Shown piece after piece: positions 25,173 to 33,634 of a DNA stretch of 64,000 bases. The notes beneath the pieces were generated by a model. The model saw only the letters and a program-made list of their open reading frames with translations. It had not been told where the DNA came from and ran no database searches. Source of the DNA: GCA-2737725 sp965229355 (GTDB taxonomy: Bacteria > Pseudomonadota > Alphaproteobacteria > Rhodospirillales > Rhodospirillaceae); assembly GCA_965229355.1 (NCBI GenBank), contig OZ245869.1:1364001-1428000 (forward strand), written 5' to 3'. The first letter of the stretch is position 1. Each line of letters opens with the position of its first letter. Both the position numbers and the translations under genes were made by a program.

Positions 25173-25905
25173 ACGTAAAGAAGGTCAGCGACTTCTTTAT
25201 TATGGCCGCCGCAAGGGTAAACCCCTTAGCCCCGCCCGCCAGACCGTTACCGATACACTGTTACCGCATTTGAAAATCGACCCACCCGCAGGTGGGTCGA
25301 TGGTCGACATGCCTGACTTGTTTCCGCACATTTCTAAACAAGGTGGGCCTAAAGAGATTTGGCTTGAGATTGGCTTTGGTGCTGGCGAGCACTTAGCCGC
25401 GCAAGCTGAGCGTAATCCGGATGTGGGTATTATTGGCGGCGAAGTTTTTTTAAACGGCGTCGCATCACTGATCCGCTATGTCGGGGAAAAGAACTTAAAC
25501 AACGTGCGCGTGTTTAATGATGACGTGCGGTTTTTATTGCCAGGCATTCCTGACAAAAGTTTGTCGCGTGTCTTTGTGCTGTTCCCTGACCCCTGGCCTA
25601 AAGTGCGCCATGCCAAACGCCGCTTTATTGGACCGGAAAACCTGGATGTCCTGGCCCGCACCATGCCAGAAGGGGCAGAGCTAAGGATCGCAAGCGATCA
25701 TCCCGTCTATATCCAGTGGGTCATGGAGCAAGTGCCCCCCCACCCCTGTTTTACCTGGGATGTGAAGGGGCCTGAGGACTGGCAAGTTGCCCCCACTGAC
25801 CACGTGGAGACTCGTTATCAGAAAAAGGCCATCCGTGAGGGCCGCAAACCGGCTTTTTTCCGCTTCTTTAGAAACGCCACGCCAGCGCCCTCTGTCGCAT
25901 CTTAG
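25165..25905 (+). CDS. trmB: tRNA (guanine-N7-)-methyltransferase TrmB
   Basis: TrmB methylates G46 of tRNA using SAM. The 246-residue protein has the SAM-binding EIGFGAGEHL near residue 69, LFPDPWPKVRHAKRRF near 140 and the C-terminal ETRYQKKA segment, all diagnostic. The start is GTG 25165, inside the end of metK, so translation is likely coupled. A terminator follows. Confidence 0.96.
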   Translation: MSERKEGQRLLYYGRRKGKPLSPARQTVTDTLLPHLKIDPPAGGSMVDMPDLFPHISKQGGPKEIWLEIGFGAGEHLAAQAERNPDVGIIGGEVFLNGVASLIRYVGEKNLNNVRVFNDDVRFLLPGIPDKSLSRVFVLFPDPWPKVRHAKRRFIGPENLDVLARTMPEGAELRIASDHPVYIQWVMEQVPPHPCFTWDVKGPEDWQVAPTDHVETRYQKKAIREGRKPAFFRFFRNATPAPSVAS

Positions 25906-25977
25906 CGGCGTAACCCTTGCAAAATGGGCATAATCGCAGTATATGCAGCCCATAAGCTTTCACTGTCGATCGACTGG

Positions 25978-26006
25978 AAAGTGGCCCCAACCGGCCACTT
26001 TTTTTA
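25978..26006 (+). terminator. Intrinsic terminator after trmB
   Basis: AAAGTGGCC (25978-25986) pairs with GGCCACTTT (25993-26001) around a 6-base loop, followed by a T-run. It separates metK-trmB from the rimP-nusA operon. Confidence 0.92.
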
Positions 26007-26091
26007 TTGCCTAAATTCAGGCGATTCGGCGGGAAAAAGCCCGTTTTGCTGCTGTTTGCAGCACTCAGACTGATGCGTTTTGGAGTTCTAT

Positions 26092-26652
26092 TTGGAACGA
26101 CTGCTGGCCCTTGAAGAGCGTATTGCACCAACCCTGGAAGCCATGGGCTTCGAGGTGGTGCGCGTGGCTCTTATGAACGAGGGCAGTGAACGCACCGTTC
26201 AAGTGATGGCAGACCGTGCGGATGGCACATTGATCGGTATTGATGAGTGCGAAACGATTAGCAACGCACTGTCGGCGATCTTTGACGTCGAAGACCCGAT
26301 TGCAGGCGCGTACAATTTAGAAGTCAGCTCGGCCGGCATTGACCGTCCCCTCACGCGCCAAAAAGATTTTGAGAACTATGCAGGCTTTGAAGCGAAAATT
26401 GAAACCAAGCTGGCGCTGAATGGCCGCCGCCGCTTCAAAGGTCCGATCAAAGGTTTGAATGCCGACGGTGATGTTGTGGTGACGGTCGACGACACGGATG
26501 TGACGCTGCCGTTCCAGAATATTTCCACCGCGAAACTGGTTTTAACCAACGAACTGATTGCTGCTACGTCAAAAGGTCGTCCTTCTTCCAAAGGACTGGC
26601 CGATAACGACGCGGCACAAAAACCAAAACAACCAAAGAAGCAGAAGAAGTAG
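26092..26652 (+). CDS. rimP: Ribosome maturation factor RimP
   Basis: RimP assists 30S subunit assembly. The protein begins LERLLALEERIAPTLEAMGF and carries the conserved DGTLIGIDECETISNALSA and LEVSSAGIDRPL segments. No in-frame ATG or GTG exists before the conserved region; a stop codon lies at 26071. I chose TTG 26092 because GGAG at 26082-26085 lies 6 bases upstream; TTG 26080 would add four residues. The length is about 186 residues. The C-terminal tail is Lys-rich. It leads the rimP-nusA-ylxR-infB operon. Confidence 0.93.
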   Translation: MERLLALEERIAPTLEAMGFEVVRVALMNEGSERTVQVMADRADGTLIGIDECETISNALSAIFDVEDPIAGAYNLEVSSAGIDRPLTRQKDFENYAGFEAKIETKLALNGRRRFKGPIKGLNADGDVVVTVDDTDVTLPFQNISTAKLVLTNELIAATSKGRPSSKGLADNDAAQKPKQPKKQKK

Positions 26653-26661
26653 GAGACATCC

Positions 26662-28197
26662 ATGGCTCAGAGCATTGGTATGGCCCGCCCCGAACTGATT
26701 CAGGTGGCCGACACTGTTGCCCGCGACAAGAATATTGATCGTGAGGAAGTTTTTATCGCCATGGAACAGGCCATTCAAAAAGCTGGCCGCTCCAAGTATG
26801 GGCACGAAAAAGACATTCGTGCGAACATCGATCGCAAGACCGGTGAAATTCGTTTAGCGCGCTACATCGCCATCGTCGACACCATCGAAGACGAAAATAC
26901 CCAAACCACCTTGGATAAATCCAAGAAGAAGTATCCTGATTTGAAAGTGGGCGACGAGATCGTCGACCCGTTGCCGCCGATTGATTTCGGCCGCATTGCC
27001 GCTCAAACCGCGAAGCAAGTGATCGTGCAGAAAGTGCGTGATTCCGAGCGTGCGCGTCAGTTTACCGAATACAAAGACCGCGTGAGCGAAGTGGTGAACG
27101 GCTTGGTGAAGCGCGTTGAATTCGGCAACATCGTTGTCGATTTAGGCCGCGCCGAAGGCATGCTGCGCCGTGATGACCTGATCCCACGCGAGCACTTTAA
27201 AAACGGTGATCGTGTGCGTGCGCTGATTAATGCCGTGCGCCAAGAGCCGCGCGGCCCGCAAATTTTCTTGTCGCGTACAGCGCCCGATTTCATGAAGGCG
27301 CTGTTCATGCAAGAAGTGCCCGAGATTTATGACGGCGTTATTGAAATCCGCTCGGTCGCACGCGACCCCGGCAGCCGCGCCAAGATTGCAGTAATCTCGA
27401 ACGACTCATCCATCGATCCGGTTGGCGCTTGCGTTGGTATGCGCGGCAGTCGCGTGCAGGCGGTGGTTGCCGAACTGCAAGGCGAAAAAATTGACATCAT
27501 TAACTGGAGCGAAGATCCCGCAACTTTTGTCGTGAACGCATTGGCTCCGGCTGAAGTGTCGAAAGTTGTGTTGGACGAAGATGCCGCACGCATCGAAGTT
27601 GTGGTGCCGGATGAGCAATTGTCGCTCGCCATTGGCCGCCGCGGCCAAAACGTGCGCCTCGCTTCTCAGCTGACCGGCTGGTCCATCGACATTCTGACCG
27701 AAGCCGAAGAGTCCGAGCGTCGTCAGCAGGAATTCACTGTGCGTTCGAAACTGTTCATCGACGCCCTGGATGTGGACGATGTGTTGGCACGCCTGCTGGT
27801 CACCGAAGGTTTCACATCGGTGGAAGAAGTGGCCTTTGTGCCAGTTGAAGATATTGCGGAGATTGAAGGTTTGGACGAAGACGTAGCGAACGAATTGAAG
27901 AACCGTGCCCAAGTGTTCTTGGAAGAAGAAAACAAGCGCACGGAATCCCGCCTGAAGGAATTGAAGGTTTCGGAAGATTTGACCGGGGCTGATATCGAAG
28001 GCCTGGATGCGAAAAAGATCGTGGCCTTGGCTGAAAAGGGCGTGAAAACCCTGGACGACCTGGCTGATTTGGCTGGCGATGAGCTGGTTGAAATGCTGGC
28101 TCCGACCCCGATGACCTTGGATAACGCCAATAAAATCATTATGGCCGCCCGCGCCCACTGGTTCCCAGAAGGCGAAAATACGGCTGGCGACGCATAA
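26662..28197 (+). CDS. nusA: Transcription termination/antitermination protein NusA
   Basis: NusA binds RNA polymerase and modulates pausing, termination and antitermination. The 511-residue protein has an N-terminal polymerase-binding domain, an S1 domain from about residue 135, KH1 and KH2 (GACVGMRGSRVQAVVAEL near 252, then LAIGRRGQNVRLASQL), and two C-terminal acidic repeats after about residue 350. AGGAG lies just before the ATG. The rimP-nusA-ylxR-infB order is standard. Confidence 0.97.
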   Translation: MAQSIGMARPELIQVADTVARDKNIDREEVFIAMEQAIQKAGRSKYGHEKDIRANIDRKTGEIRLARYIAIVDTIEDENTQTTLDKSKKKYPDLKVGDEIVDPLPPIDFGRIAAQTAKQVIVQKVRDSERARQFTEYKDRVSEVVNGLVKRVEFGNIVVDLGRAEGMLRRDDLIPREHFKNGDRVRALINAVRQEPRGPQIFLSRTAPDFMKALFMQEVPEIYDGVIEIRSVARDPGSRAKIAVISNDSSIDPVGACVGMRGSRVQAVVAELQGEKIDIINWSEDPATFVVNALAPAEVSKVVLDEDAARIEVVVPDEQLSLAIGRRGQNVRLASQLTGWSIDILTEAEESERRQQEFTVRSKLFIDALDVDDVLARLLVTEGFTSVEEVAFVPVEDIAEIEGLDEDVANELKNRAQVFLEEENKRTESRLKELKVSEDLTGADIEGLDAKKIVALAEKGVKTLDDLADLAGDELVEMLAPTPMTLDNANKIIMAARAHWFPEGENTAGDA

Positions 28198-28236
28198 GGG
28201 TTTATCGGTCAGAACGGGCGGCAGAGCTAAAACACC

Positions 28237-28824
28237 ATGCCGCGTGAAGACAAAACGGTCCGTGAGTGCATTGCCTCGGGTGAAACCCACCCGACAACGG
28301 CTATGGTGCGCTTTGTGGTCGGCCCCGACGATGAGATTGTGGCCGACGTGGCCGGCCGCCTGCCCGGCCGTGGTTTGTGGTTGAGCGCTAAGCGCGATAT
28401 GATAGAAACAGCCGCCGCAAAACGGCTGTTTTCCAAGGCTGCGCACCGCCCTGTCCGTGTTCCCGAGAACCTGGTCGATACGGTGTCCGAACTTCTAAAA
28501 CGTCGTTGTCTCGATACGCTTGGCCTTGCACGCCGCGCCGGTTTGACGGCGGTGGGGGCCGATAAAGTCCGGGCTCAAGCTGGGGCCGGTCAAACGGCTG
28601 TTTTGATTGAAGCCGCAGATGGTTCCAAGGGCGAGCGGGACAAAATGGTGGCGACTGCGCGTGCCGCGCACGTTGTCGATGCGTTTGATCGTTACGAGAT
28701 GGGTGCGGCGCTCGGACGTGACGAAGCTGTTCATGTGGGATTAGCGAGCGGCGGACTTACGACGGTTTTTTTAACGGAAGTTGCGCGCTACGAAGGCGTG
28801 CGGAGTAGGTCAGCAGTGCCATGA
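28237..28824 (+). CDS. YlxR-type RNA-binding protein with L7Ae-like domain
   Basis: This 195-residue protein starts with a YlxR/DUF448 domain (VRECIASGE near residue 9, then VRFVVGPDDEIVADVAGRLPGRGLWLS) and continues with a ribosomal L7Ae/L30e-like region (LGLARRAGLTAVGADKV near 90). The two-domain form between nusA and infB is common in alphaproteobacteria. It probably binds RNA or nucleoid-associated partners, but its function is not settled. Confidence 0.9.
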   Translation: MPREDKTVRECIASGETHPTTAMVRFVVGPDDEIVADVAGRLPGRGLWLSAKRDMIETAAAKRLFSKAAHRPVRVPENLVDTVSELLKRRCLDTLGLARRAGLTAVGADKVRAQAGAGQTAVLIEAADGSKGERDKMVATARAAHVVDAFDRYEMGAALGRDEAVHVGLASGGLTTVFLTEVARYEGVRSRSAVP

Positions 28825-28903
28825 ACCAGATCAATATCGCCTGATCTTGCATCGAAGATCACTCGCTGCTGCGCTGAAAGCTCATCATGCTTTTAAGCCC
28901 ACC

Positions 28904-28946
28904 ACGTTTTTAAGCTGTAACGTTTAAGCGTGTAACGTTTTTAAAG
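28904..28946. repeat. Iterated ACGTTT(TT)AAG units ahead of infB
   Basis: Three related units occur at 28904-28914, 28920-28928 and 28935-28946, each built on ACGTTTAAG with variable T number, at about 15-bp spacing. They lie in the 139-bp gap between the ylxR-like gene and infB, which contains no gene. Confidence 0.5.
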
Positions 28947-28963
28947 AGACAATTGAGAACCGA

Positions 28964-31549
28964 ATGTCAAACGACACACCGACCGATACCAAAGCGAAAA
29001 CGCCCCTGACCTTAGGGCGTGGCAAGCTTGGTTTGAACAAAACCGAGGTCGAAACCGGACAAGTCCGCCAAAGTTTCTCCCATGGCCGCTCGAAAGTGGT
29101 TCAGGTTGAACGCAAGCGCCAACGTAAATTCGAAATCGGCGCTGACGGCAAAGTGCTGGAAGTTAAAGCACCCGTCGCACCCGCACCTGTGAAGGCTGAA
29201 GCCCCCGTTAAAGACACCGCAGCACACGGCACATTGACTGGTGCCGAACAAGCGCACCGTTTGCGCGTGTTGCAAGACGCGATGAAGCATGACGAAGAGT
29301 CGCGTCGCATTGCTGAGGAAGAAGAACAGCGCCGTGAAGCTGAAGAAGCTGCGCGCATCGCAGAAGAAAAGCGCTTGGCCGCAGAAGAAGCTGCGCGTCT
29401 GAAGGCTGAAGCCGCGCAAGCGGCCGCAAACGCAAAAACACAAACACCAGCACCTGCCCCTGTCGCACCAAAAGTGCCAGAAGGCCCTGCCGGTGTGACA
29501 CGCATTGTGTCAGAGCCGCGCCAAGTACAAATTCAAACGCCGGCGGCCCGCGCCGCTGCGTTAGAAGAAGAAGAAGAACCGCGCCGTAAAGTGCCCGGCA
29601 AGACTGGTCATAAGCCGCCGCCATCGCCCGGTCGCCGTGGTGATGCACGTCGCCGCGAAGGCAAGCTGACGATCTCAGCAGCGCTGGATGCAGATGACCG
29701 TGTCGAACGGAGCCGCTCGGTCGCAGCGATGCGCCGCGCGGTTGAAAAAGAAAAGCGCAAGATGCAGATGATGCAATCGCGCCCGGAGAAAATTGTGCGC
29801 GAAGTTGTGTTGCCTGAAACGATTACGGTTCAAGAACTGTCGAACCGCATGGCAGAGCGTTCTGTCAACGTGATCAAAGCGTTGATGAAAATGGGTGTGA
29901 TGGCGACGATCAACGAAGTGATCGACGCCGATACCGCGGAATTGGTAGCGCAAGAATTCGGCCACACGATCAAACGTGTCACCGATGCCGACGTTGAAGA
30001 TAGCTTGAACATTGTGCCTGACGATGACGATGAGCATGTGGCCCGTCCGCCTGTTGTGACCATCATGGGTCACGTCGACCACGGCAAGACGTCGCTGCTG
30101 GATGCCTTGCGTCAAACCGATGTGGTCAGCGGTGAAGCTGGCGGCATTACACAGCACATCGGCGCGTATCAGGTAAAAACGGATAAGGGCATTATCACCT
30201 TCATCGATACACCCGGCCACGAAGCGTTCACTGCGATGCGTGCGCGCGGTGCAAAGGTGACCGATATCGTCGTGCTGGTGGTGGCTGCCGATGACGGCAT
30301 TATGCCGCAAACCATTGAAGCTATTCGCCACGCCAAAGCGGCCGAAGTGCCAATTATCGTGGCCATCAATAAGATGGATAAGCCGGGCGCAAACCCGGGC
30401 CGCGTACGCCAAGAACTTTTGAACCACGAGATTGTGGTCGAAGAAATGGGCGGCGATACGCTCAGCATCGAAGTCTCGGCGCTGAAGAAGACCAACCTCG
30501 ATAAGCTGGTTGATGCCATTTTGCTGCAAGCCGAAGTGTTGGATTTGAAAGCCAACCCAGACCGCGAAGCAGGTGGTGCAATTATCGAAGCGAAAATGGA
30601 AAAAGGTGTCGGCCCAGTCGGCACAGTTCTCATTCAACGCGGTACACTCAGTGTCGGCGATATTTTCGTCGCCGGTGCCCAGTGGGGCCGGGTGCGCATT
30701 CTGATCGACTACAACGGCAAGCAAATCAAGCAGGCTGGTCCGTCAGCCCCTGTGGAAGTCGTTGGGTTCTCGGGCGTGCCGTCAGCCGGTGATGATTTCG
30801 TCGTCGTGCCTGACGAAGCCAAGGCGCGTGAAATTTCCGAGTTCCGGACACGCAAGCAACGCATCGCCGGTCAGGCGGGCAGCGTTGGTGCGACAACGAT
30901 GGAACAAATGTTTGCGAAGATCAAAGCTGGCGAAGTGAAAGAGCTGGCCATCGTGATCAAAGCCGACATGCAGGGTTCGGTCGAAGCATTGACCGGCACC
31001 TTAAGCAAAATCGGCTCGGACGAAGTGAAGGTGAACGTGATTTATGGGGCCGTTGGCGCCATTAACGAATCTGACGTCACACTTGCGAAGGCGTCTAACG
31101 CAGTCATCATTGGCTTTAACGTTCGTGCGAACGCGCAAGCCCGTGAAGTTGCCAAGCGCGACGGCATCGACATTCGTTACTACTCGATCATTTACGAAGT
31201 CGCCGACGAAGTAAGAAACGTGCTGACAGGCATGCTCTCGCCGAAGTTCAAAGAAAACTTCATTGGCTACGCCGAAATTCGCGAAGTCTTCAACATCACC
31301 AAGGTCGGCAAGGTTGCTGGCTGCCGCGTGACCGAAGGCGTGATCAAACGCGGCTGCAAAGTCCGCTTGCTGCGTGACAACGTCGTTATTCACGAAGGCG
31401 ATCTGTCGCAACTCAAGCGCTTCAAAGACGATGCGAAGGAAGTGCGCGAAGGTTACGAGTGCGGTATGGCGTTGGCCAACTACAACGACATCCAGAAGGG
31501 CGACATGATCGAGTGTTTCGAACTCGAACGCGTCGCGGCTACTCTGTAA
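28964..31549 (+). CDS. infB: Translation initiation factor IF-2
   Basis: IF-2 recruits initiator tRNA to the 30S subunit and is a GTPase. The 861-residue protein has a long charged N-terminal region rich in Glu, Ala and Lys (to about residue 270), an IF2_N segment, and a G domain with GHVDHGKTSLLDAL near 369, DTPGHEAF and NKMDKPG. Domains II-IV follow. The N-terminal stretch around residues 105-150 reads as a strong coiled coil. All hallmarks are intact. Confidence 0.98.
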   Translation: MSNDTPTDTKAKTPLTLGRGKLGLNKTEVETGQVRQSFSHGRSKVVQVERKRQRKFEIGADGKVLEVKAPVAPAPVKAEAPVKDTAAHGTLTGAEQAHRLRVLQDAMKHDEESRRIAEEEEQRREAEEAARIAEEKRLAAEEAARLKAEAAQAAANAKTQTPAPAPVAPKVPEGPAGVTRIVSEPRQVQIQTPAARAAALEEEEEPRRKVPGKTGHKPPPSPGRRGDARRREGKLTISAALDADDRVERSRSVAAMRRAVEKEKRKMQMMQSRPEKIVREVVLPETITVQELSNRMAERSVNVIKALMKMGVMATINEVIDADTAELVAQEFGHTIKRVTDADVEDSLNIVPDDDDEHVARPPVVTIMGHVDHGKTSLLDALRQTDVVSGEAGGITQHIGAYQVKTDKGIITFIDTPGHEAFTAMRARGAKVTDIVVLVVAADDGIMPQTIEAIRHAKAAEVPIIVAINKMDKPGANPGRVRQELLNHEIVVEEMGGDTLSIEVSALKKTNLDKLVDAILLQAEVLDLKANPDREAGGAIIEAKMEKGVGPVGTVLIQRGTLSVGDIFVAGAQWGRVRILIDYNGKQIKQAGPSAPVEVVGFSGVPSAGDDFVVVPDEAKAREISEFRTRKQRIAGQAGSVGATTMEQMFAKIKAGEVKELAIVIKADMQGSVEALTGTLSKIGSDEVKVNVIYGAVGAINESDVTLAKASNAVIIGFNVRANAQAREVAKRDGIDIRYYSIIYEVADEVRNVLTGMLSPKFKENFIGYAEIREVFNITKVGKVAGCRVTEGVIKRGCKVRLLRDNVVIHEGDLSQLKRFKDDAKEVREGYECGMALANYNDIQKGDMIECFELERVAATL

Positions 31550-31575
31550 TTGTCATCGCCTCATTGACTGAATCT

Positions 31576-31608
31576 CTTCAGGCCAAGCTTTAACGGCTTG
31601 GCCTGAAG
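31576..31608 (+). other. Perfect 13-bp hairpin between infB and rbfA
   Basis: CTTCAGGCCAAGC (31576-31588) pairs perfectly with GCTTGGCCTGAAG (31596-31608) around a 7-base loop. No T-run follows, so it is unlikely to terminate on its own. It may be a processing or stability element inside the operon mRNA. Confidence 0.7.
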
Positions 31609-31627
31609 CAAGACGACGGGAACCGAT

Positions 31628-32104
31628 ATGCCCCGCAATCGCAATAGCAAACAACCTCCTGGTCAACGCCTCCTCCGTGTGGGTGAAGAAATTCGCCACG
31701 CATTAGCATACGTGTTCGAGCGAGAGACCTTCCGCGATCCTGATCTGGCGAACGTCTCGATTACCGTGACGGAAGTACGCCCCAGCCCTGACTTGCGCCA
31801 TGCGCGCGTGTACTTCGTGCCCTTGGGCGGCGGCGATGCCAAAGCCATTATGGAAGGCCTTAGACGCGTGAAGCCTTTCCTGCGTCGCCGCATCTCAGAA
31901 ATGATAACGATGAAGTTTCTGCCTGACTTGGTGTTTGCACACGACACCACATTCGATCAGGCCGAGCACATTGCAACGCTGCTGCATCGTCCTGAAGTCG
32001 CCCGCGATTTACAACCCGATGTGTATGGCGCCGCTGATCGTGATGAAGACGGCGATGACGCGCCCGCCCACGGCGCAAATACAAAGCGCGACGAAGAAGA
32101 ATAA
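31628..32104 (+). CDS. rbfA: Ribosome-binding factor A
   Basis: RbfA is a cold-shock 30S maturation factor. The 158-residue protein has the KH-like family pattern: RLLRVGEEIRHALAYVF near residue 14, VRPSPDLRHARVYF near 48 and the LVFAHDTTFD segment near 100. A polar acidic tail extends the C-terminus beyond the usual length. The last base overlaps the truB start, giving tight coupling. Confidence 0.95.
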   Translation: MPRNRNSKQPPGQRLLRVGEEIRHALAYVFERETFRDPDLANVSITVTEVRPSPDLRHARVYFVPLGGGDAKAIMEGLRRVKPFLRRRISEMITMKFLPDLVFAHDTTFDQAEHIATLLHRPEVARDLQPDVYGAADRDEDGDDAPAHGANTKRDEEE

Positions 32105-33030
32105 TGGCGAAACGAAAAGGACAGCCCGTTCACGGCTGGCTGAACATCGATAAGCCCGAAGGTATTTCGTCGGCCGCTGTTGTGGCGCGCGTGCGCAAAT
32201 TGTTGAACGCCGCCAAAGCCGGACACGCGGGCACGCTTGATCCACTGGCCACCGGCATCATCCCCATCTGCTTGGGCGAAGCGACCAAGACCATGTCATT
32301 CGCCATGGACGGCGATAAGCACTACACCTTCACGGCGATCTGGGGCCAAGCCACCGACACCGATGACCGCGAAGGTAAGGTGATTGCGACCTCTGATGTC
32401 AGGCCGACTCGAGACCAGATTCTGGCTGCGCTGCCCGGATTCGTCGGCGAAATCGACCAAACACCGCCCATCTACTCGGCGATCAAGGTCGACGGGGAAC
32501 GGGCCTATGCACTGGCGCGCGACGGCGAAAATGTCGAACTGAAGCCGCGCAAAATATCCGTCTATAGCTTTGAATTACTTGGCGAAAACCCATCAGAAAT
32601 TGACCATTTTCGGGTCCATTGCGGCAAGGGCACCTATATCCGGGCCCTGATCCGCGATTTGGCCCAAGCCCTTGGAACTGTTGCACATATCGGCACCTTG
32701 CGGCGCACCTCGTGCGGGCCGTTTGATGAAAATACCGCAATTTCGCTGGATAAATGGGAGTCCCTTGGGCATAGTCCCGCCGCCTTGGCGCATCTGAGGC
32801 CGATCCGAACCGTGCTGGACGACATCCCGGCTCTGGCTCTGACCGATCAGGAAGCGCACCGCCTTCGTCACGGACAAAGCCTTGCTTTGTTTCCGCTGGC
32901 CCAGCGAAACCCCCAGGCCAAACTCGCACAGGGCATTCCTGTGCAAGCCGTGCTTGGAGAAACGTTGGTGGCGTTAGCCGAGGTAGGGACCGGCATGCTG
33001 CGTCCCTTGCGCGTCATGTCATATGACTAA
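32104..33030 (+). CDS. truB: tRNA pseudouridine(55) synthase TruB
   Basis: TruB makes pseudouridine 55 in the T-loop of tRNAs. The 308-residue protein has the catalytic aspartate in AGHAGTLDPLATGIIP near residue 45, plus IYSAIKVDGERAYALAR and CGKGTYIRALIRDLAQALG. It is followed by rpsO, the normal order. Confidence 0.97.
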   Translation: MAKRKGQPVHGWLNIDKPEGISSAAVVARVRKLLNAAKAGHAGTLDPLATGIIPICLGEATKTMSFAMDGDKHYTFTAIWGQATDTDDREGKVIATSDVRPTRDQILAALPGFVGEIDQTPPIYSAIKVDGERAYALARDGENVELKPRKISVYSFELLGENPSEIDHFRVHCGKGTYIRALIRDLAQALGTVAHIGTLRRTSCGPFDENTAISLDKWESLGHSPAALAHLRPIRTVLDDIPALALTDQEAHRLRHGQSLALFPLAQRNPQAKLAQGIPVQAVLGETLVALAEVGTGMLRPLRVMSYD

Positions 33031-33044
33031 CTTTGGCGACTAAC
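33025..33044. repeat. 7-bp repeat over the truB stop codon
   Basis: GACTAAC at 33025-33031 contains the TAA of truB and recurs at 33038-33044, period 13 bp. Short enough to arise by chance, noted because of the wider pattern. Confidence 0.35.
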
Positions 33045-33061
33045 CCAAAAAGGAGTACCCG

Positions 33062-33331
33062 ATGTCGATTACTGCAGAGCGCAAACAAGCGCTCATCAAA
33101 GAATATGCCACCAAAAAAGGCGACACTGGTTCGGCAGAAGTTCAAGTTGCTGTGCTCAGCGAGCGCATCAAGAACCTGACGGATCACTTAAAAGGCCACA
33201 ACAAAGACAACCACTCACGTCGTGGTTTGTTGGTGATGGTTGGTCAACGCCGTCGTTTGCTCGACTATCTTAAGGGCATCTCGACCGAGCGTTACGACTC
33301 TCTGATTGGTCGCCTCGGCCTGCGCCGCTAA
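33062..33331 (+). CDS. rpsO: 30S ribosomal protein S15
   Basis: The 89-residue protein is S15, a primary 16S rRNA binder. It shows KKGDTGSAEVQVAVLSERI and HLKGHNKDNHSRRGLLVMV, then RRRLLDYLK, as expected. AGGAG lies just upstream. It is followed by a terminator and a structured leader before pnp. Confidence 0.98.
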   Translation: MSITAERKQALIKEYATKKGDTGSAEVQVAVLSERIKNLTDHLKGHNKDNHSRRGLLVMVGQRRRLLDYLKGISTERYDSLIGRLGLRR

Positions 33332-33366
33332 ACAAGCGCATGCACCATACCGACCGTACATGACAC

Positions 33367-33400
33367 AAAACGCTGCCTGCATGGTGCGGGCGGCGTTTTT
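33367..33400 (+). terminator. Intrinsic terminator after rpsO
   Basis: AAAACGCTGCCTGC (33367-33380) pairs, with two G-U pairs, with GCGGGCGGCGTTTT (33386-33399) around a 5-base loop, running into Ts. Confidence 0.85.
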
Positions 33401-33515
33401 GTCGTTTATGTGCAAGCGGCAACCGTCGCGTATGTGAGTGCCTTAAACTACTGCCGCGCTCATCTGACCTAACAACGTCAGATCTGCTGCTGACCGTGAT
33501 GCATGATGGAAAGGT

Positions 33516-33582
33516 CTGTCAGGCCACGGAGGATCGAAATCCCAGCTTAGGGAATCTCGTGAAGGCACGAGACTTCTGACAG
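33516..33582 (+). promoter_or_regulatory. Branched RNA structure in the pnp leader
   Basis: CTGTCAG (33516-33522) and CTGACAG (33576-33582) form a closing stem. Inside are a small TCCC/GGGA hairpin (about 33540-33553) and a perfect 7-bp hairpin, TCTCGTG (33555-33561) with CACGAGA (33566-33572). The whole looks like a three-way junction 52 bp before pnp. In E. coli the pnp leader is an RNase III and PNPase autoregulation site; a similar role here is inference. Confidence 0.6.
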
Positions 33583-33634
33583 CGGGCTGGGCGCACAATC
33601 CGGTGCCGGTCCATGACGGAAAAGGAAAACCGAA

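Larger units (their letters stand above)
33332..33634 (+). other. rpsO-pnp intergenic region (303 bp)
   Basis: No gene is seen here. It holds the rpsO terminator (33367-33400) and a folded pnp leader (33516-33582), described separately. The stretch 33401-33511 shows nothing I can name; a promoter for pnp probably lies there. Confidence 0.6.

Noticed and set aside
27406..28446. 346-codon minus-strand frame across nusA and the ylxR-like gene
   Set aside because: It is antisense to two conserved genes in a standard operon and is rich in His/Phe/Gln, typical of shadow frames.
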